Shown here one piece after another: positions 56,201-64,000 of a DNA stretch of 64,000 bases. The position numbers and the translations under genes were made by a program. The DNA is from Lachnospiraceae bacterium UBA4260 (GTDB lineage Bacteria; Bacillota; Clostridia; Lachnospirales; Lachnospiraceae): positions 123,241-187,240 of the forward strand of contig DGWK01000019.1 of assembly GCA_002395235.1 (NCBI GenBank). The letters are read 5' to 3'. The first letter of the stretch is position 1. Each line of letters starts with the position of its first letter. The notes below the pieces were generated by a model. It did no database searches. It saw only the letters and a list, made by a program, of their open reading frames with translations, and was not told where the DNA came from.

Positions 56201-59200
56201 CGGTTTAATGAGAGTACTAAGAAGTGGGAGTACTGGAGTCCGACAACGAACAAGAAGATAAACAGTGCAGAGAGTTTCAAGACTGACGGAAACGGTTACA
56301 ATTTCGCGGAAGGACTTGAACCCGGCGAATACAGGGCTGTCATGACGACTCCGGCAGCCGGATACGAGAATTTCTACCCCAACAACAGCTTTTCTTTCCA
56401 TTTCACTGTGGTCGTGTCCGATAAGACACAGGTCTTTACGACCTACAGCCCGGCCAGACCGGATGTGACGATCGAAAAGAAAGATATAAACGGCAATACG
56501 GTAGCGACAGCAGCTGCATTCTCGCTTAAGTCCAAAACCGGAACGTCTTATAACCAGACGGCAACCACAAACAGCGGCAAAGCTGAGTTCACAGTGCTGC
56601 CTGCGGATACCACATTTGTTCTTGCGGAGACGAGTGCGCCGAACGGATTCACAAATGAGTATTTTGTCAATCTGTTCATAAAACAGAATCCGGATTACGC
56701 GGCATTAGTCGACGGCAGCGGTTACCCGCTCAGCTACACGACAACATCGAAACCGAGCGGACAGAGCAGTATCGACGGGTCCAAACTGCATGAGAAGGTC
56801 ATCGAGAAAAAGGACTACAAGAAGGGCTTTGCTTTCACTGTTCCGAATGTCAGGAACGTGAACCTGAAGCTGATCAAGTCAGACCTTCAGAAGAATCCGG
56901 TCAAATATCTTAAAGGTGCAGAGTTTGCGCTTTATTACCATGCATTTGATGCGGCTGCATTCAGTGCCACAAGCGAGGCGCCGTACACGGTTCCGGCCTT
57001 CTCAGAAGGCGGCGGATGGATCAATCTGGGCAAGCTGACGACTGCAGGAGACGACGGCTCTGTCACAAAGAGCGGTCTTAAGCCCGGTATCTACTATGCG
57101 GTAGAGACCAAGGCACCTGAACACTATGAACTCAACACGGTCGGAAAGATGATCGTGATGACCGGCGGAATGGATATCAAGATCAAAGAGCCGGGAGAGT
57201 CGGACAATTATACGATAAACAGATCAGAAGCAGCGACAGGAGAGCTGGAATTCAAGGATCTGCCCAAGGTCAAAATGATCATTGACAAAGAGGTGGATTT
57301 TGGCAATGTTCCTAAAAGGGATTACAGTTTCTCCTTCACACTCAAGGATGCAAATGGCTATGAGATGCCTGCCGTGACAGGGAAGGACAAAGCCACAGGG
57401 ACTGTGAAGAGCGACAGCTCGATCGAAAAGACCCAGGCTGAGTACGAAGACCTGTCGCAGGGCGCGACCTACACGTTGGAAGAGAACTCTGCTGAAGGAT
57501 ATCTCATCAAAGAGGTGAAAGTTAACGGCCAGACCTGCACTCCTGTTGAAGGCAAATATACCATTGTTGTTCCTGAGACAGATACTGACGTAGCCGTTAC
57601 GGTCACCAATACCCTTCTCGAGGGGCGCGTCACGATCCTCAAGTATGACGGCGTGACCGGAGAAAAGCTCACAGGCGCTTCTTTCGAAGTGCTGAAGGCA
57701 GACGGGAAGACAGTCGTTTCCAAGGCGGAAGTAATCGATAACGGAGACGGCTCCTATACAGCGATCATTCCGCTCGAAGGCGAAAAAGGCGAGACCTACT
57801 ATATCCACGAGGTGAAGGCACCTGAGATCGAGGGAAAGAAATACACCATCGATGAGGAAAATGCTTCTATCAAAGTGGAGGATCTCAAGCCCGGACAGGG
57901 CCGCAAGTATAAATTCAATGGCCCCGGATCTTCGGACAATGAGTATGCTCTGCCCAACTACGAGGGGATTGAAGTCGAGATCGTCAAATACGGCGGCCTG
58001 CCGGAAGCCTCCGAGCTCGTGAAGCTTAAGGGCGCCAGGTTCCAGATGTATTACAAAGCTTCTGACGGTGAGAACTGGAATACATGGCACCCTGCCGAGA
58101 CTACAGATGAGCAGGGAAAGGCGAAATTCATGATCCTCAAAGGATATGATTACGCGATCGCTGAGACAAATGACGTGGCACATTATGTCGGGCTTTACGG
58201 AGTCTATGACGGCAATTCCGCATTGACGACTGCCACATCTTCCGACGGACGGACGCTCTATGTGCTCGGACACAGTTTTGAGAATGACAAGACCTACACA
58301 TACACCGGCTACAATATTCCGTTCCTCAAACTGATCGTAGAAAAGGAAGACTTCAGCGGGACTGTACAGAATCCAAACGTGGAGTTCCATGTCTACGAAG
58401 TCCCGAACGGAACTTCTGAGACGCTGACGGAAGCGGAGATCGACCGGCTCAAGCAGGCTGCGACGGCGGCAAATACGTTCATTGACGGCAAAACACAGAA
58501 TTCGACCTATACAAACGAACAGTATATCCGGCCCGGCAAGACCTACCTGGCGGTGGAAGACCATGCGATTGATGGGGAAGGCCCCAGTTACACAACTGAC
58601 GATTACAGCATCATCAAAGACGACTCCCATGTTGTCTACTACAAGGTCTTCTCCATTCCGGAGAAAAACTACGAAAAGGAATATAAAGTTACCTTTGTCA
58701 ACAATAAGGGAAGTGTAACGAGAGGTCTCACAAAGTCGGTGGATAAAGGAAGTGTTGACAGCCTGACGATCAAAGAAGCAGAACTGACCTACACTCTTGT
58801 ACCGAACACGACGAACGGATATGCGCTCGATGCCTTTAAGCTCAATGACTCAGGACTGACAGCAGAGCCTTCGAATGCGACTCTCGCTCAGGAGTGGTAC
58901 AGCATTACCGAGGTAATTGTCGGACAGGGCAGGATGGACAAATATCTGAAGGGAGCAGACCCTGCTAAGGATTACGACATCTATGCAACTGTCACTTTCG
59001 TCGGATTTGACGGTACTGAGTACGAGGAGACGCCTGTCAATGTATCCGAGGGGAACATTTCGGTCAAACCGGTGAGTGCCGGAGACAAGAAGATCAAATC
59101 CTTCTATGTGGAATACAGTTCACCGGATTTCAAGACAGATACCGGCTATGCGCTCGGGCAGAACTTCAAAGCCGGGAATACGGTGGTGAAGGCAACTGTC

Positions 59201-62200
59201 TTCAAACAGGTAAAGCCTGAAGACGGCGTCGTGACAGCTGTCAAGAAGATCATCAACAACGCGGATGTGGCACTCACCTATACGCCCAGCGATTCCAGAG
59301 GAAATAAGCAGGAACAGAAGACGCTTACAGCTGAGGATGATGCGGAAACGATAGTGGATGCCGCCAAGGCACCGAAGATCAAGTTCAGTAAGACCGGACC
59401 CGACCAGGATGTGCCGGTCGAGCTCGGCTCTTCCATCACTTACCGGCTTACAGTGAAGAACGTGACAGGAGAACCGCTTGACTTCACAGATCCGATCATT
59501 GTGGATCTTCTGCCTCAGGGAATGGTAGTCAATCAGGATACAAAGTTTGTGAAGGTGGTCGACAGACCGGGTACGATCGCCGACAATCCCGCCGTGTCGA
59601 CCGGATACGCAGGTGACAGCCAGTATGTCAATATCGTATTCGACGGAACGGTCGGTGACGGCGAATTAATTACCGTGGAGCTGACGGCAACCGTGACAAA
59701 CGCAGTGACCAATTACGGAACTGTGATGAGAAACTTTGCCTTTACGACCAGTAAAGAGGTCGGCGTCGCGACGAGTGATAATGCGACCGGAGCGGTCATC
59801 AGGGACGATGACGGCCTCTGGGCGAGCGAGCTTGTCTCGATCGCAACAGCGCTGGATTGCAGCAGCAGCCGCGCGCAGGCGCTGAAGACTGCACTTGGCG
59901 AGCAGGGTAAATACGGCTATCTGGCAGACTGGCATGAGAACAACTGGGTCTCCGACAACCAGCTGGTCTGCGTCAAGGCGGAGTATGGACCTGCTGATGG
60001 AGGCGTATACCGCACAGATAAGGTGTCCGTCGTCGTCAATGATGAGGACAATGCTGACCAGAGAAGAATGCACTATCAGCTGAGCATCAACAACCTGTCG
60101 CCCAGCAAGCGCACGAATCTGGTCGTAATGGATATCCTGCCGGTCGTGGGTGACCAGCGAATCAATAATACCGATAGAGGATCCGAATGGCAGCTCTATT
60201 TTGACGAAATGGGTTCTGTGACGGTAAATGGTCAGGCGTGCCCGGATTATACGGTCTATTACTACAGCGGAGACGCTTCAGAATTGAAGGCTGACGATAT
60301 TGTAACGCTGATAACAAAGGCCAAGACCGACTGCCCGGATGGGTGGAGTACGGATAAGCCTGCAAAAGCGACAGCATTCATTGTGGCGTTCAATTATGAC
60401 CCCACAAATGTTGTAGATACTTCGGACAGCAGAACAGTGGTCCTCGAAGGAAACAAGAGCGTTCAGATCGAGTACACGGCGCTCACGGATTACCGGGAGG
60501 CTGAAGATCTTAATAAGATCGTCTTTACCAATGCGGCCAATGACTTCAACTTCGGCTTCAGCACATTCTCACCGCCCAGCACAGCGGACAGAGCGCAAGC
60601 TAACGAACCTCTGGGCAGCAACCAGGTGGAAGTGACGATCGCACCTCCTCTGGTCAAGGTGGGCGGCGATGTCTGGATCGACGCGGATGACAACGGCGCG
60701 CAGGACGACGGAGACCAGAGCTGGTATCTCAACTTTGCTGTTGTCAAACAGCTGGTCAAAGATCTCGAAACAAAGATCGATATCTCGGATCAGATGCATT
60801 TCGAAGTCACAGAGACCAGGGACGGAACAATCACTGAGACCGGAACCGGCGCCAACTATGGCATCGCTCACTTTGAGTATGAAAAGCTCACGGCGGCGAA
60901 GCTGAAGAACAACAGTACAGATTACATGAATTGGAATGACGGCACTTCCGGCAAACTGGTCGGCAAGAATCCTTTTACTTACTTTATAGAAATGATCTAT
61001 AGAGGCAGTACCTTCGCGAAAACAAAGAATACCGTGACCCCCAGAGGCTCCTATGTGCCTGGAAATATACCTGTTGAAGACCAAAAGGATGACAACTTTG
61101 AGGGCACCGGTTCTGACTACAGAACGGAGCAGTTCTTCCTGCATCAGACGAAGGATGTCTTCGATATGACCAAGGACATCGGTTTCAACCTCAAGCGCAA
61201 GCTTGAACTGACCAAGGTCAGCCGGGTCGACGGAAAACCTGTTCAGGGTGCTGAGTTTACGATCTACGGACCGTTTGTTCACGATACCGGCAAGGATCAG
61301 GAACTCACTGACGACAATAAAGCGGGTGTTCTGACAACTGACGCAGAAGGCAAGGCAGAGAAAGCCGGACTTCAGTTCTTCATGGAGTATGTGATCGTTG
61401 AGACCAAGGCCGTCGAGGGCTTCGGCATTGAAGGAGCTAAGGCGGAAGGCAATATCCAGAAGCTTGATGAAGGCAAGTGGCTTCTGAAAGTGCCCGGATA
61501 CAATGCTTCTATTCCTGAGAACGAAGAGTATGTGGAAACTGTCACCGTACGTGATCCCAAGAACATTGAAGTGGCAGTTGAAAAGATCTGGAACGATGAG
61601 GAGGATGCTTACTCTACCAGACCTCTTTCGATCGAGGTCATGCTCTACACGGACGAAGCGTGTACCACAGAAGCAAAATATGCAAACGGAAACACTGTTG
61701 AGAAGAAAACATTAGACAAGGACAACAGCTGGAAGGCAAAGTGGACGGATCTGCCCAGATATAAGGTGGAAAAGGATTCTGAAGGCAACGAGACAGAGAC
61801 CGAGATCGTCTACTATGCGAAGGAAACCATGCCCGGCGGAAAAGAACTCAAGGGCTATAAAGTGAAGATCGTGCGGGACAAGGAGACGACGAGCGGCAAA
61901 CAGTCGCTGACGATCACGAACACCCCTGAGACGAAGGGCGTCCAGGTTCAGAAGGTCTGGGCCGGTGAGCTCCCGAGTCTTAACGCGGACGAGAGAATCG
62001 TGTCTGTGACTTTCCAGGTCCAGAGATCGACCACTCCTTCGGATGAGAACAGCTGGGAAAAGGTGGTGAAGAAAGTCAAGGGCGTGGCGACGGATGTGAC
62101 GGTCGTGGTAGATCGCACAGACACAGAGGCCAAGAGCGTGACGGGACTTCCCAAGAGCGATCCCAATGGCAGTACTTACAGCTATCGCGCGGTGGAGATC

Positions 62201-64000
62201 ATGATGACCGTCAAGGATAAGGACGGCGCGACACATGATATCGATATCAGCGATGGTGAGATCGGCGGTTACAAAGTGACTGAGATCCACTCCGCACAGG
62301 AGGAGGGAACTGAGCCTTCGGAGGAAGAGGAGTTCGATACTTCCACTATCACTAATACGGCAGTCAAGGGCAAACTGAAACCTGTCAAAGACTGGCAGGA
62401 CGAAGGAAACCGGTACGGAGACAGACCTTCGGAGATCAAAGTCAGGATCAAAGCTGAAGGTACTAACTATTTTGACTGCGAAACAGTCGTTGTATTGAAT
62501 GAAGACAACAACTGGGGCGAAGACCTCGATCCGATCGAAGTCCCTGTCATGGATGTGTACGGCAACAAGATCACATATGTGATCACGGAGATCCTGGATG
62601 AGGATAAGGACAAGGAGACGGAGCTTCTTAAGAAGTACGTTTCCACCTTCGAGATCGAGACAGAAGGCGTAGAAGTTAAGGTTACCGGAGAAGGCGTCAC
62701 AGGCAGCACTGAGATCACAGACAACAAGACGACCACGGATACATATACCAACACACACAAGCCGGTGAGGACTTCTGTGACAGCCAAGAAGATCTGGAAC
62801 GATCAGAACAACAAGAGCGGCGAGCGCCCCAAGACAATCGAGTTCACGCTGTTCGAGACTTATGTGGACGGCGAAGGCAATGAGAAGACAGAAGCTGTCA
62901 CTGAAGACGACACGGGCGCAGCAGTCGAACCTAAAGAAGTGACTGAGGGAGAAGACGGAACGTGGACAGTCAGCTGGTCGGATCTTGCGGTCTACAAGAA
63001 GGGTCTTGTCGGCAGTGTGATCACCTACACGGTCAAGGAGACCAAGATCAACGGCATCGATGTCAAGGACTACTATGGCTACGAGATTGATGAAAATGGT
63101 CTGGAAGTGACGAACACGCCTGTCGAGACCGGACTGGATGTCACCAAAGAGTGGGATGATGACGAAGCTGAGATCGCGGCTTCTGTGACCGCAGTCACCT
63201 TCCGGATCGAGAGCTCACTCGATGGAAGCAACTGGTCGGAAGTGAAGCAGAATGAGAAGCCGATCACTTTGACACTTGAGAGAAAGCCCGGTGAAGTCTT
63301 TGGAAAGGGCTCTGTAGACGGACTGCCCGCATATGATGTAAACAGCAAACCGTACACATACCGCGCAGTGGAGATTTCCATCACGGTAGACGGCAAGACA
63401 GTTGAAGTCAAGGACGGCAAGGTGGGCGGCTACGAAGTCACCGAAAAGCACACACCCGGATCCGATGAATCAGAAGAGAAAGCTGTGGCAAGAGACCTGT
63501 CAGAGATCAAAAACACTTTGATCCGCGGCAGCCTTGCAGTGGAGAAGGAGTGGACGGACAACAATGACGCCGACAGAGTCAGACCCGGCGAGATCACGAT
63601 CACACTGAAAGCGGAAGCGGCAGGCAAACAGATCGGAGGAATCGCAGACAGCACGGTCCTGAACGAAAAGAACAAGTGGGCTGACGATAAGACCTGGAAG
63701 AGTGTTCCTGTCTATGACGCGGCCGGCAACGCGATCACCTATATTTTCACGGAGCCGACTTCCGGTGACTACAAAGCATATGTGAGCATTGGTGATGAAG
63801 CTGAGATGGAAGGCTCTGCAGCTGCTGTGCAGATCGGCGATTCGAAAGATGCAGTGAAGATCAAGTTCAGAAACGAACTTATCATGACGAACTTCAGCGT
63901 CGAGAAGCGGTTCGAAGGAGATACCTTCGGCATCAGTGGAGCGGTGAAGGGTGTAACTGTCAAACTACAGAGATCGACCGGCGACAAATGGGAGGATGTA
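50201..64000 (+). CDS. Giant multi-domain surface adhesin with Cna-B/SpaA repeats, 3' truncated
   Basis: An open frame of 4600 codons reaching the window end, with no stop seen. The signal peptide lies at ~1-43 (ends YQALAAD). An acidic low-complexity stretch (~150-205) holds ten-residue repeats (EDEDEADKS). Residues ~245-600 form an N-terminal adhesin-like region. Then come about 20 SpaA/Cna-B-type beta domains of ~100-130 residues (first-strand Lys in forms like VTKYDEG, GADFTLYK; E in the middle strand; N in the last), with a DUF11-like domain (FSKTGPDQDVPVELGSSITYRLTVKN, near 59390) and an SdrD-like segment (VWIDADDNGAQ, near 60670). From ~61560 Cna-B domains recur as a longer supermodule. 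These domains often lock by Lys-Asn isopeptide bonds; the expected LPxTG anchor lies outside the window. Host ligand unknown. Confidence 0.9.
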   Translation, partial: MRNRKSGIQRGASTRDRIIARIMVLILTVSMMPYQALAADTAKAKRVKSVEDIQTDYEVDNGTSQEEIGLPSSLSVVIETGEEPERSEETVQEDILWEGEYDGDSAGIYELEARFEDEDLVYEDMPVVSVTVREPEGEPEEEENLTEETNRVQDEDEADQSEDEDEADKSEDEDDADKPEDEEEADQSENEDDEAQKEETEEPSAKKAAGKGENGDAKETKAGETKAAISPEELAEQLYGENGTARTFTVTLKDDKHNTSPNDVTRAGNNIGYNINVSMQAAATHKYDGQNSEVMFSEWKNIRIYLKLPENVRFTEIKTQGVADHFTQIDAENNIWEIVLTRDHRDATNANSINLDINARVEGNGELPDGTVLGEAEVTFSADFDVRINEDWTTKTYSKTVTDTTDKITLSTPDEWILTKSPFDPPKNYTIDKSKDPATVTVHYLIKYGLNVNNVPADDENVYTRPGRVPYEDDIKLTDTPTLTLHNGTTLSEISMTVTPAGTGYVYKDGSSADEGGKQKAILVQPGTETVLPYAVVGSNTKEVAENAPAYSEYNVDVVYPYDDFMVWYYENVSKDDAKSTAENEAKIKYQLLGQNTVKETQEGAETTVPGYIPPGNIKIEKYIVDYNSGLRNLYKALRGFVTGPATFEVYKSDGTTPADLWYKDAADNNKYKKINGNTLTVDPSQAKSEKNGNEGWIDFYLDAGTYVIKETGRPSYTDAQGGAEKTITVNEDGTVTASFDNKEKLGEVKVHKTDDSNNTLPVPGAVFGLFRDRQHTQPVKNAAGNALTATTNNSGDASFKRLVPGTYYLWEISAPQGYIKSEEVKEVTVTANNTSDAAVQVTNHLNAKEISLLKQYSTVADPNNFKDVTDDYRKFANAFVLQRCSALDEAGTRWTEWEDVSTHSIDNKGGTTVKVAEYDSQNRKIKYRFMETIPSDYFDLDGNPGNGSNKAYSDEIIPADGTILDPQNKIVMKNRRGGFIELTKKKAELNVVSGAYTEAAGGDKEFRLYRVAAGTNIAEAVDTGTTDANGKLTFSGLVSADARGLIYTYYVVEQNPDTGYTWITDSKIRISGTQTDALSVGSFTAQSGGMLTPVTYNVKQEIRLGVIKQDKFSDSTELTGAKFEITDESGKKQTVTTKNSGAVYAKIDLGHEYTITETEVPAGYYKDAQPQSINTSGWHVVMENGNFKIVKEDGTEVKEEDLVFTFKDTPYQKIRLQKKVRGENETDAQAKKLSGATFSVYVKENNVFVPVKDANGNTVTIKADGTSTVSLPEGEYYLHEDTKADGIAYPDDVPDLYSGKGFYSDGKFYFGPNNVKKPAQSGDVMIDLDAIVNIYNKGDLIVTKKLFDKDNNELTGSALNGFYMDVYKADESGNPVGNPIKRAVTGANDSQGASVNGQAKFEGLPVYDENGSRISYVVKEVYTAGQADTYYTDNPNSSEHPVLISGGTADAGYIENHQYMSVDVVKKYYNTREYELTGLKYELEGAEIALYRNNGDGTYTYITTGMTDKNGQVSFGKLKFSADGFVAIEVSIPDREEYEHMVPVEGNYLQKIDGSCPPTLAQAEVDTLSKAALTSATDPKYTGEIDNEIPWTQIHVTKYDEGKQTKLDGADFTLYKQVLPKGTDGGELAFDAANCTVVGQYTSGTWIHNDVAQTGEFQTDILENADNVVYWLVEDKAPAGYTIKDSENYVLFPNEGTNYTNNSNGGRSTKVYPGGLKKNTINYYDVENEKEIDPLELDNRAYIEFTKWMQKEETAGKQDLARSDFKLMPNATFELYAVNASDHNKVYLLDTITTGDENLVDGGPATGYGVSRALDAWQIFDEIERRFPDQREHIITFKSATDSGYDVDYPYVVGPDGKPIEDAQGNRTKIKGTFVLNAVLVEISGSSKYELDLHDHNLQITFIPSSLSLGNDKYAVADLEHSSAGFCDQAEGIRDDYTANASASVAIVDYLAKNNSVVLRHFGYDPELSGYELLHEDLEELHSDNPSLFISKEVSFSLERFNESTKKWEYWSPTTNKKINSAESFKTDGNGYNFAEGLEPGEYRAVMTTPAAGYENFYPNNSFSFHFTVVVSDKTQVFTTYSPARPDVTIEKKDINGNTVATAAAFSLKSKTGTSYNQTATTNSGKAEFTVLPADTTFVLAETSAPNGFTNEYFVNLFIKQNPDYAALVDGSGYPLSYTTTSKPSGQSSIDGSKLHEKVIEKKDYKKGFAFTVPNVRNVNLKLIKSDLQKNPVKYLKGAEFALYYHAFDAAAFSATSEAPYTVPAFSEGGGWINLGKLTTAGDDGSVTKSGLKPGIYYAVETKAPEHYELNTVGKMIVMTGGMDIKIKEPGESDNYTINRSEAATGELEFKDLPKVKMIIDKEVDFGNVPKRDYSFSFTLKDANGYEMPAVTGKDKATGTVKSDSSIEKTQAEYEDLSQGATYTLEENSAEGYLIKEVKVNGQTCTPVEGKYTIVVPETDTDVAVTVTNTLLEGRVTILKYDGVTGEKLTGASFEVLKADGKTVVSKAEVIDNGDGSYTAIIPLEGEKGETYYIHEVKAPEIEGKKYTIDEENASIKVEDLKPGQGRKYKFNGPGSSDNEYALPNYEGIEVEIVKYGGLPEASELVKLKGARFQMYYKASDGENWNTWHPAETTDEQGKAKFMILKGYDYAIAETNDVAHYVGLYGVYDGNSALTTATSSDGRTLYVLGHSFENDKTYTYTGYNIPFLKLIVEKEDFSGTVQNPNVEFHVYEVPNGTSETLTEAEIDRLKQAATAANTFIDGKTQNSTYTNEQYIRPGKTYLAVEDHAIDGEGPSYTTDDYSIIKDDSHVVYYKVFSIPEKNYEKEYKVTFVNNKGSVTRGLTKSVDKGSVDSLTIKEAELTYTLVPNTTNGYALDAFKLNDSGLTAEPSNATLAQEWYSITEVIVGQGRMDKYLKGADPAKDYDIYATVTFVGFDGTEYEETPVNVSEGNISVKPVSAGDKKIKSFYVEYSSPDFKTDTGYALGQNFKAGNTVVKATVFKQVKPEDGVVTAVKKIINNADVALTYTPSDSRGNKQEQKTLTAEDDAETIVDAAKAPKIKFSKTGPDQDVPVELGSSITYRLTVKNVTGEPLDFTDPIIVDLLPQGMVVNQDTKFVKVVDRPGTIADNPAVSTGYAGDSQYVNIVFDGTVGDGELITVELTATVTNAVTNYGTVMRNFAFTTSKEVGVATSDNATGAVIRDDDGLWASELVSIATALDCSSSRAQALKTALGEQGKYGYLADWHENNWVSDNQLVCVKAEYGPADGGVYRTDKVSVVVNDEDNADQRRMHYQLSINNLSPSKRTNLVVMDILPVVGDQRINNTDRGSEWQLYFDEMGSVTVNGQACPDYTVYYYSGDASELKADDIVTLITKAKTDCPDGWSTDKPAKATAFIVAFNYDPTNVVDTSDSRTVVLEGNKSVQIEYTALTDYREAEDLNKIVFTNAANDFNFGFSTFSPPSTADRAQANEPLGSNQVEVTIAPPLVKVGGDVWIDADDNGAQDDGDQSWYLNFAVVKQLVKDLETKIDISDQMHFEVTETRDGTITETGTGANYGIAHFEYEKLTAAKLKNNSTDYMNWNDGTSGKLVGKNPFTYFIEMIYRGSTFAKTKNTVTPRGSYVPGNIPVEDQKDDNFEGTGSDYRTEQFFLHQTKDVFDMTKDIGFNLKRKLELTKVSRVDGKPVQGAEFTIYGPFVHDTGKDQELTDDNKAGVLTTDAEGKAEKAGLQFFMEYVIVETKAVEGFGIEGAKAEGNIQKLDEGKWLLKVPGYNASIPENEEYVETVTVRDPKNIEVAVEKIWNDEEDAYSTRPLSIEVMLYTDEACTTEAKYANGNTVEKKTLDKDNSWKAKWTDLPRYKVEKDSEGNETETEIVYYAKETMPGGKELKGYKVKIVRDKETTSGKQSLTITNTPETKGVQVQKVWAGELPSLNADERIVSVTFQVQRSTTPSDENSWEKVVKKVKGVATDVTVVVDRTDTEAKSVTGLPKSDPNGSTYSYRAVEIMMTVKDKDGATHDIDISDGEIGGYKVTEIHSAQEEGTEPSEEEEFDTSTITNTAVKGKLKPVKDWQDEGNRYGDRPSEIKVRIKAEGTNYFDCETVVVLNEDNNWGEDLDPIEVPVMDVYGNKITYVITEILDEDKDKETELLKKYVSTFEIETEGVEVKVTGEGVTGSTEITDNKTTTDTYTNTHKPVRTSVTAKKIWNDQNNKSGERPKTIEFTLFETYVDGEGNEKTEAVTEDDTGAAVEPKEVTEGEDGTWTVSWSDLAVYKKGLVGSVITYTVKETKINGIDVKDYYGYEIDENGLEVTNTPVETGLDVTKEWDDDEAEIAASVTAVTFRIESSLDGSNWSEVKQNEKPITLTLERKPGEVFGKGSVDGLPAYDVNSKPYTYRAVEISITVDGKTVEVKDGKVGGYEVTEKHTPGSDESEEKAVARDLSEIKNTLIRGSLAVEKEWTDNNDADRVRPGEITITLKAEAAGKQIGGIADSTVLNEKNKWADDKTWKSVPVYDAAGNAITYIFTEPTSGDYKAYVSIGDEAEMEGSAAAVQIGDSKDAVKIKFRNELIMTNFSVEKRFEGDTFGISGAVKGVTVKLQRSTGDKWEDV
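50650..50800 (+). repeat. Acidic 10-residue repeat coding region
   Basis: About five imperfect copies of a 30-base unit encoding E-D-E-x-E-A-D-(Q/K)-S-E. The units differ at the base level but keep the frame. It lies between the signal peptide and the folded part of the adhesin. Confidence 0.75.
61569..64000 (+). repeat. Higher-order repeat, ~1.2 kb period, in the adhesin gene
   Basis: Three domain types recur in order. Type A (AVEKIWND...RP) at ~61569 and ~62776; type B (x-VT/QKxW...YRAVEI) at ~61936 and ~63128; type C (..VEKEW/VKDW...ITYxxTE) at ~62370 and ~63532. The period is about 1160-1210 bp. A B-like start appears again at ~63895. The copies are diverged, so an old tandem duplication is suggested. 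Confidence 0.7.

Noticed and set aside
52415..62758. Long minus-strand frames opposite the adhesin
   Set aside because: All lie inside one continuous plus-strand frame with clear Cna-B domains.

Overview
The window reads as a chromosomal piece of an anaerobic Firmicute of class Clostridia, most likely a Lachnospiraceae member. This is inferred from gene content: an rnfCDGEAB operon, a DUF5688 protein, a NusG-II / Gx transporter / ApbE group, BaiN-like flavoprotein and cmk-ispH-S1 linkage. It contains the right end of an integrated phage followed by about 54 kb of host chromosome.

Positions 1-9416 are prophage. They hold the 3' part of a collagen-like tail fibre gene, a second tail-end protein, a scrambled gene remnant, and a very large five-part lysin that carries a metallo-beta-lactamase-fold domain. 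Next is a complete-looking Type II restriction-modification cassette (endonuclease candidate, C-type controller, D12-class adenine methyltransferase) with a recognisable C-box operator between face-to-face promoters. An unknown 158-residue protein and a tyrosine integrase follow. The phage ends in a 3' fragment of tRNA-Gly(CCC), taken as the attachment site.

Positions 9420-34718 are mostly housekeeping genes: an LTA-synthase-type phosphoglycerol transferase, a secreted lysozyme-like protein, a pyruvate kinase-like protein without the usual C-terminal domain, nrdR, efp, DUF5688, tRNA-Arg(CCG), a Gfo/Idh/MocA oxidoreductase with an odd acidic tail, a PHP phosphatase, the gap-pgk-tpi glycolytic cluster, a BaiN-like flavoprotein, cmk-ispH-S1, a YprB-like exonuclease, thrC, aminopeptidase P, a probable 6S RNA, an M18 aminopeptidase and queA.

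Positions 34794-42451 form a compact surface-polymer cluster: DUF4422 glycosyltransferase, polymerase-like membrane protein, flippase, transglutaminase-like lipoprotein, Wzz-like protein and CotH-type kinase. The Rnf operon (42644-47871) follows, behind a near-consensus Rex site. It is followed by a Gx transporter, a NusG-II protein and the flavin transferase ApbE, which would attach FMN to RnfD and RnfG. From 50201 to the window edge one open frame of at least 4600 codons encodes a giant multi-domain Cna-B/SpaA-type surface adhesin whose C-terminus is outside the window.
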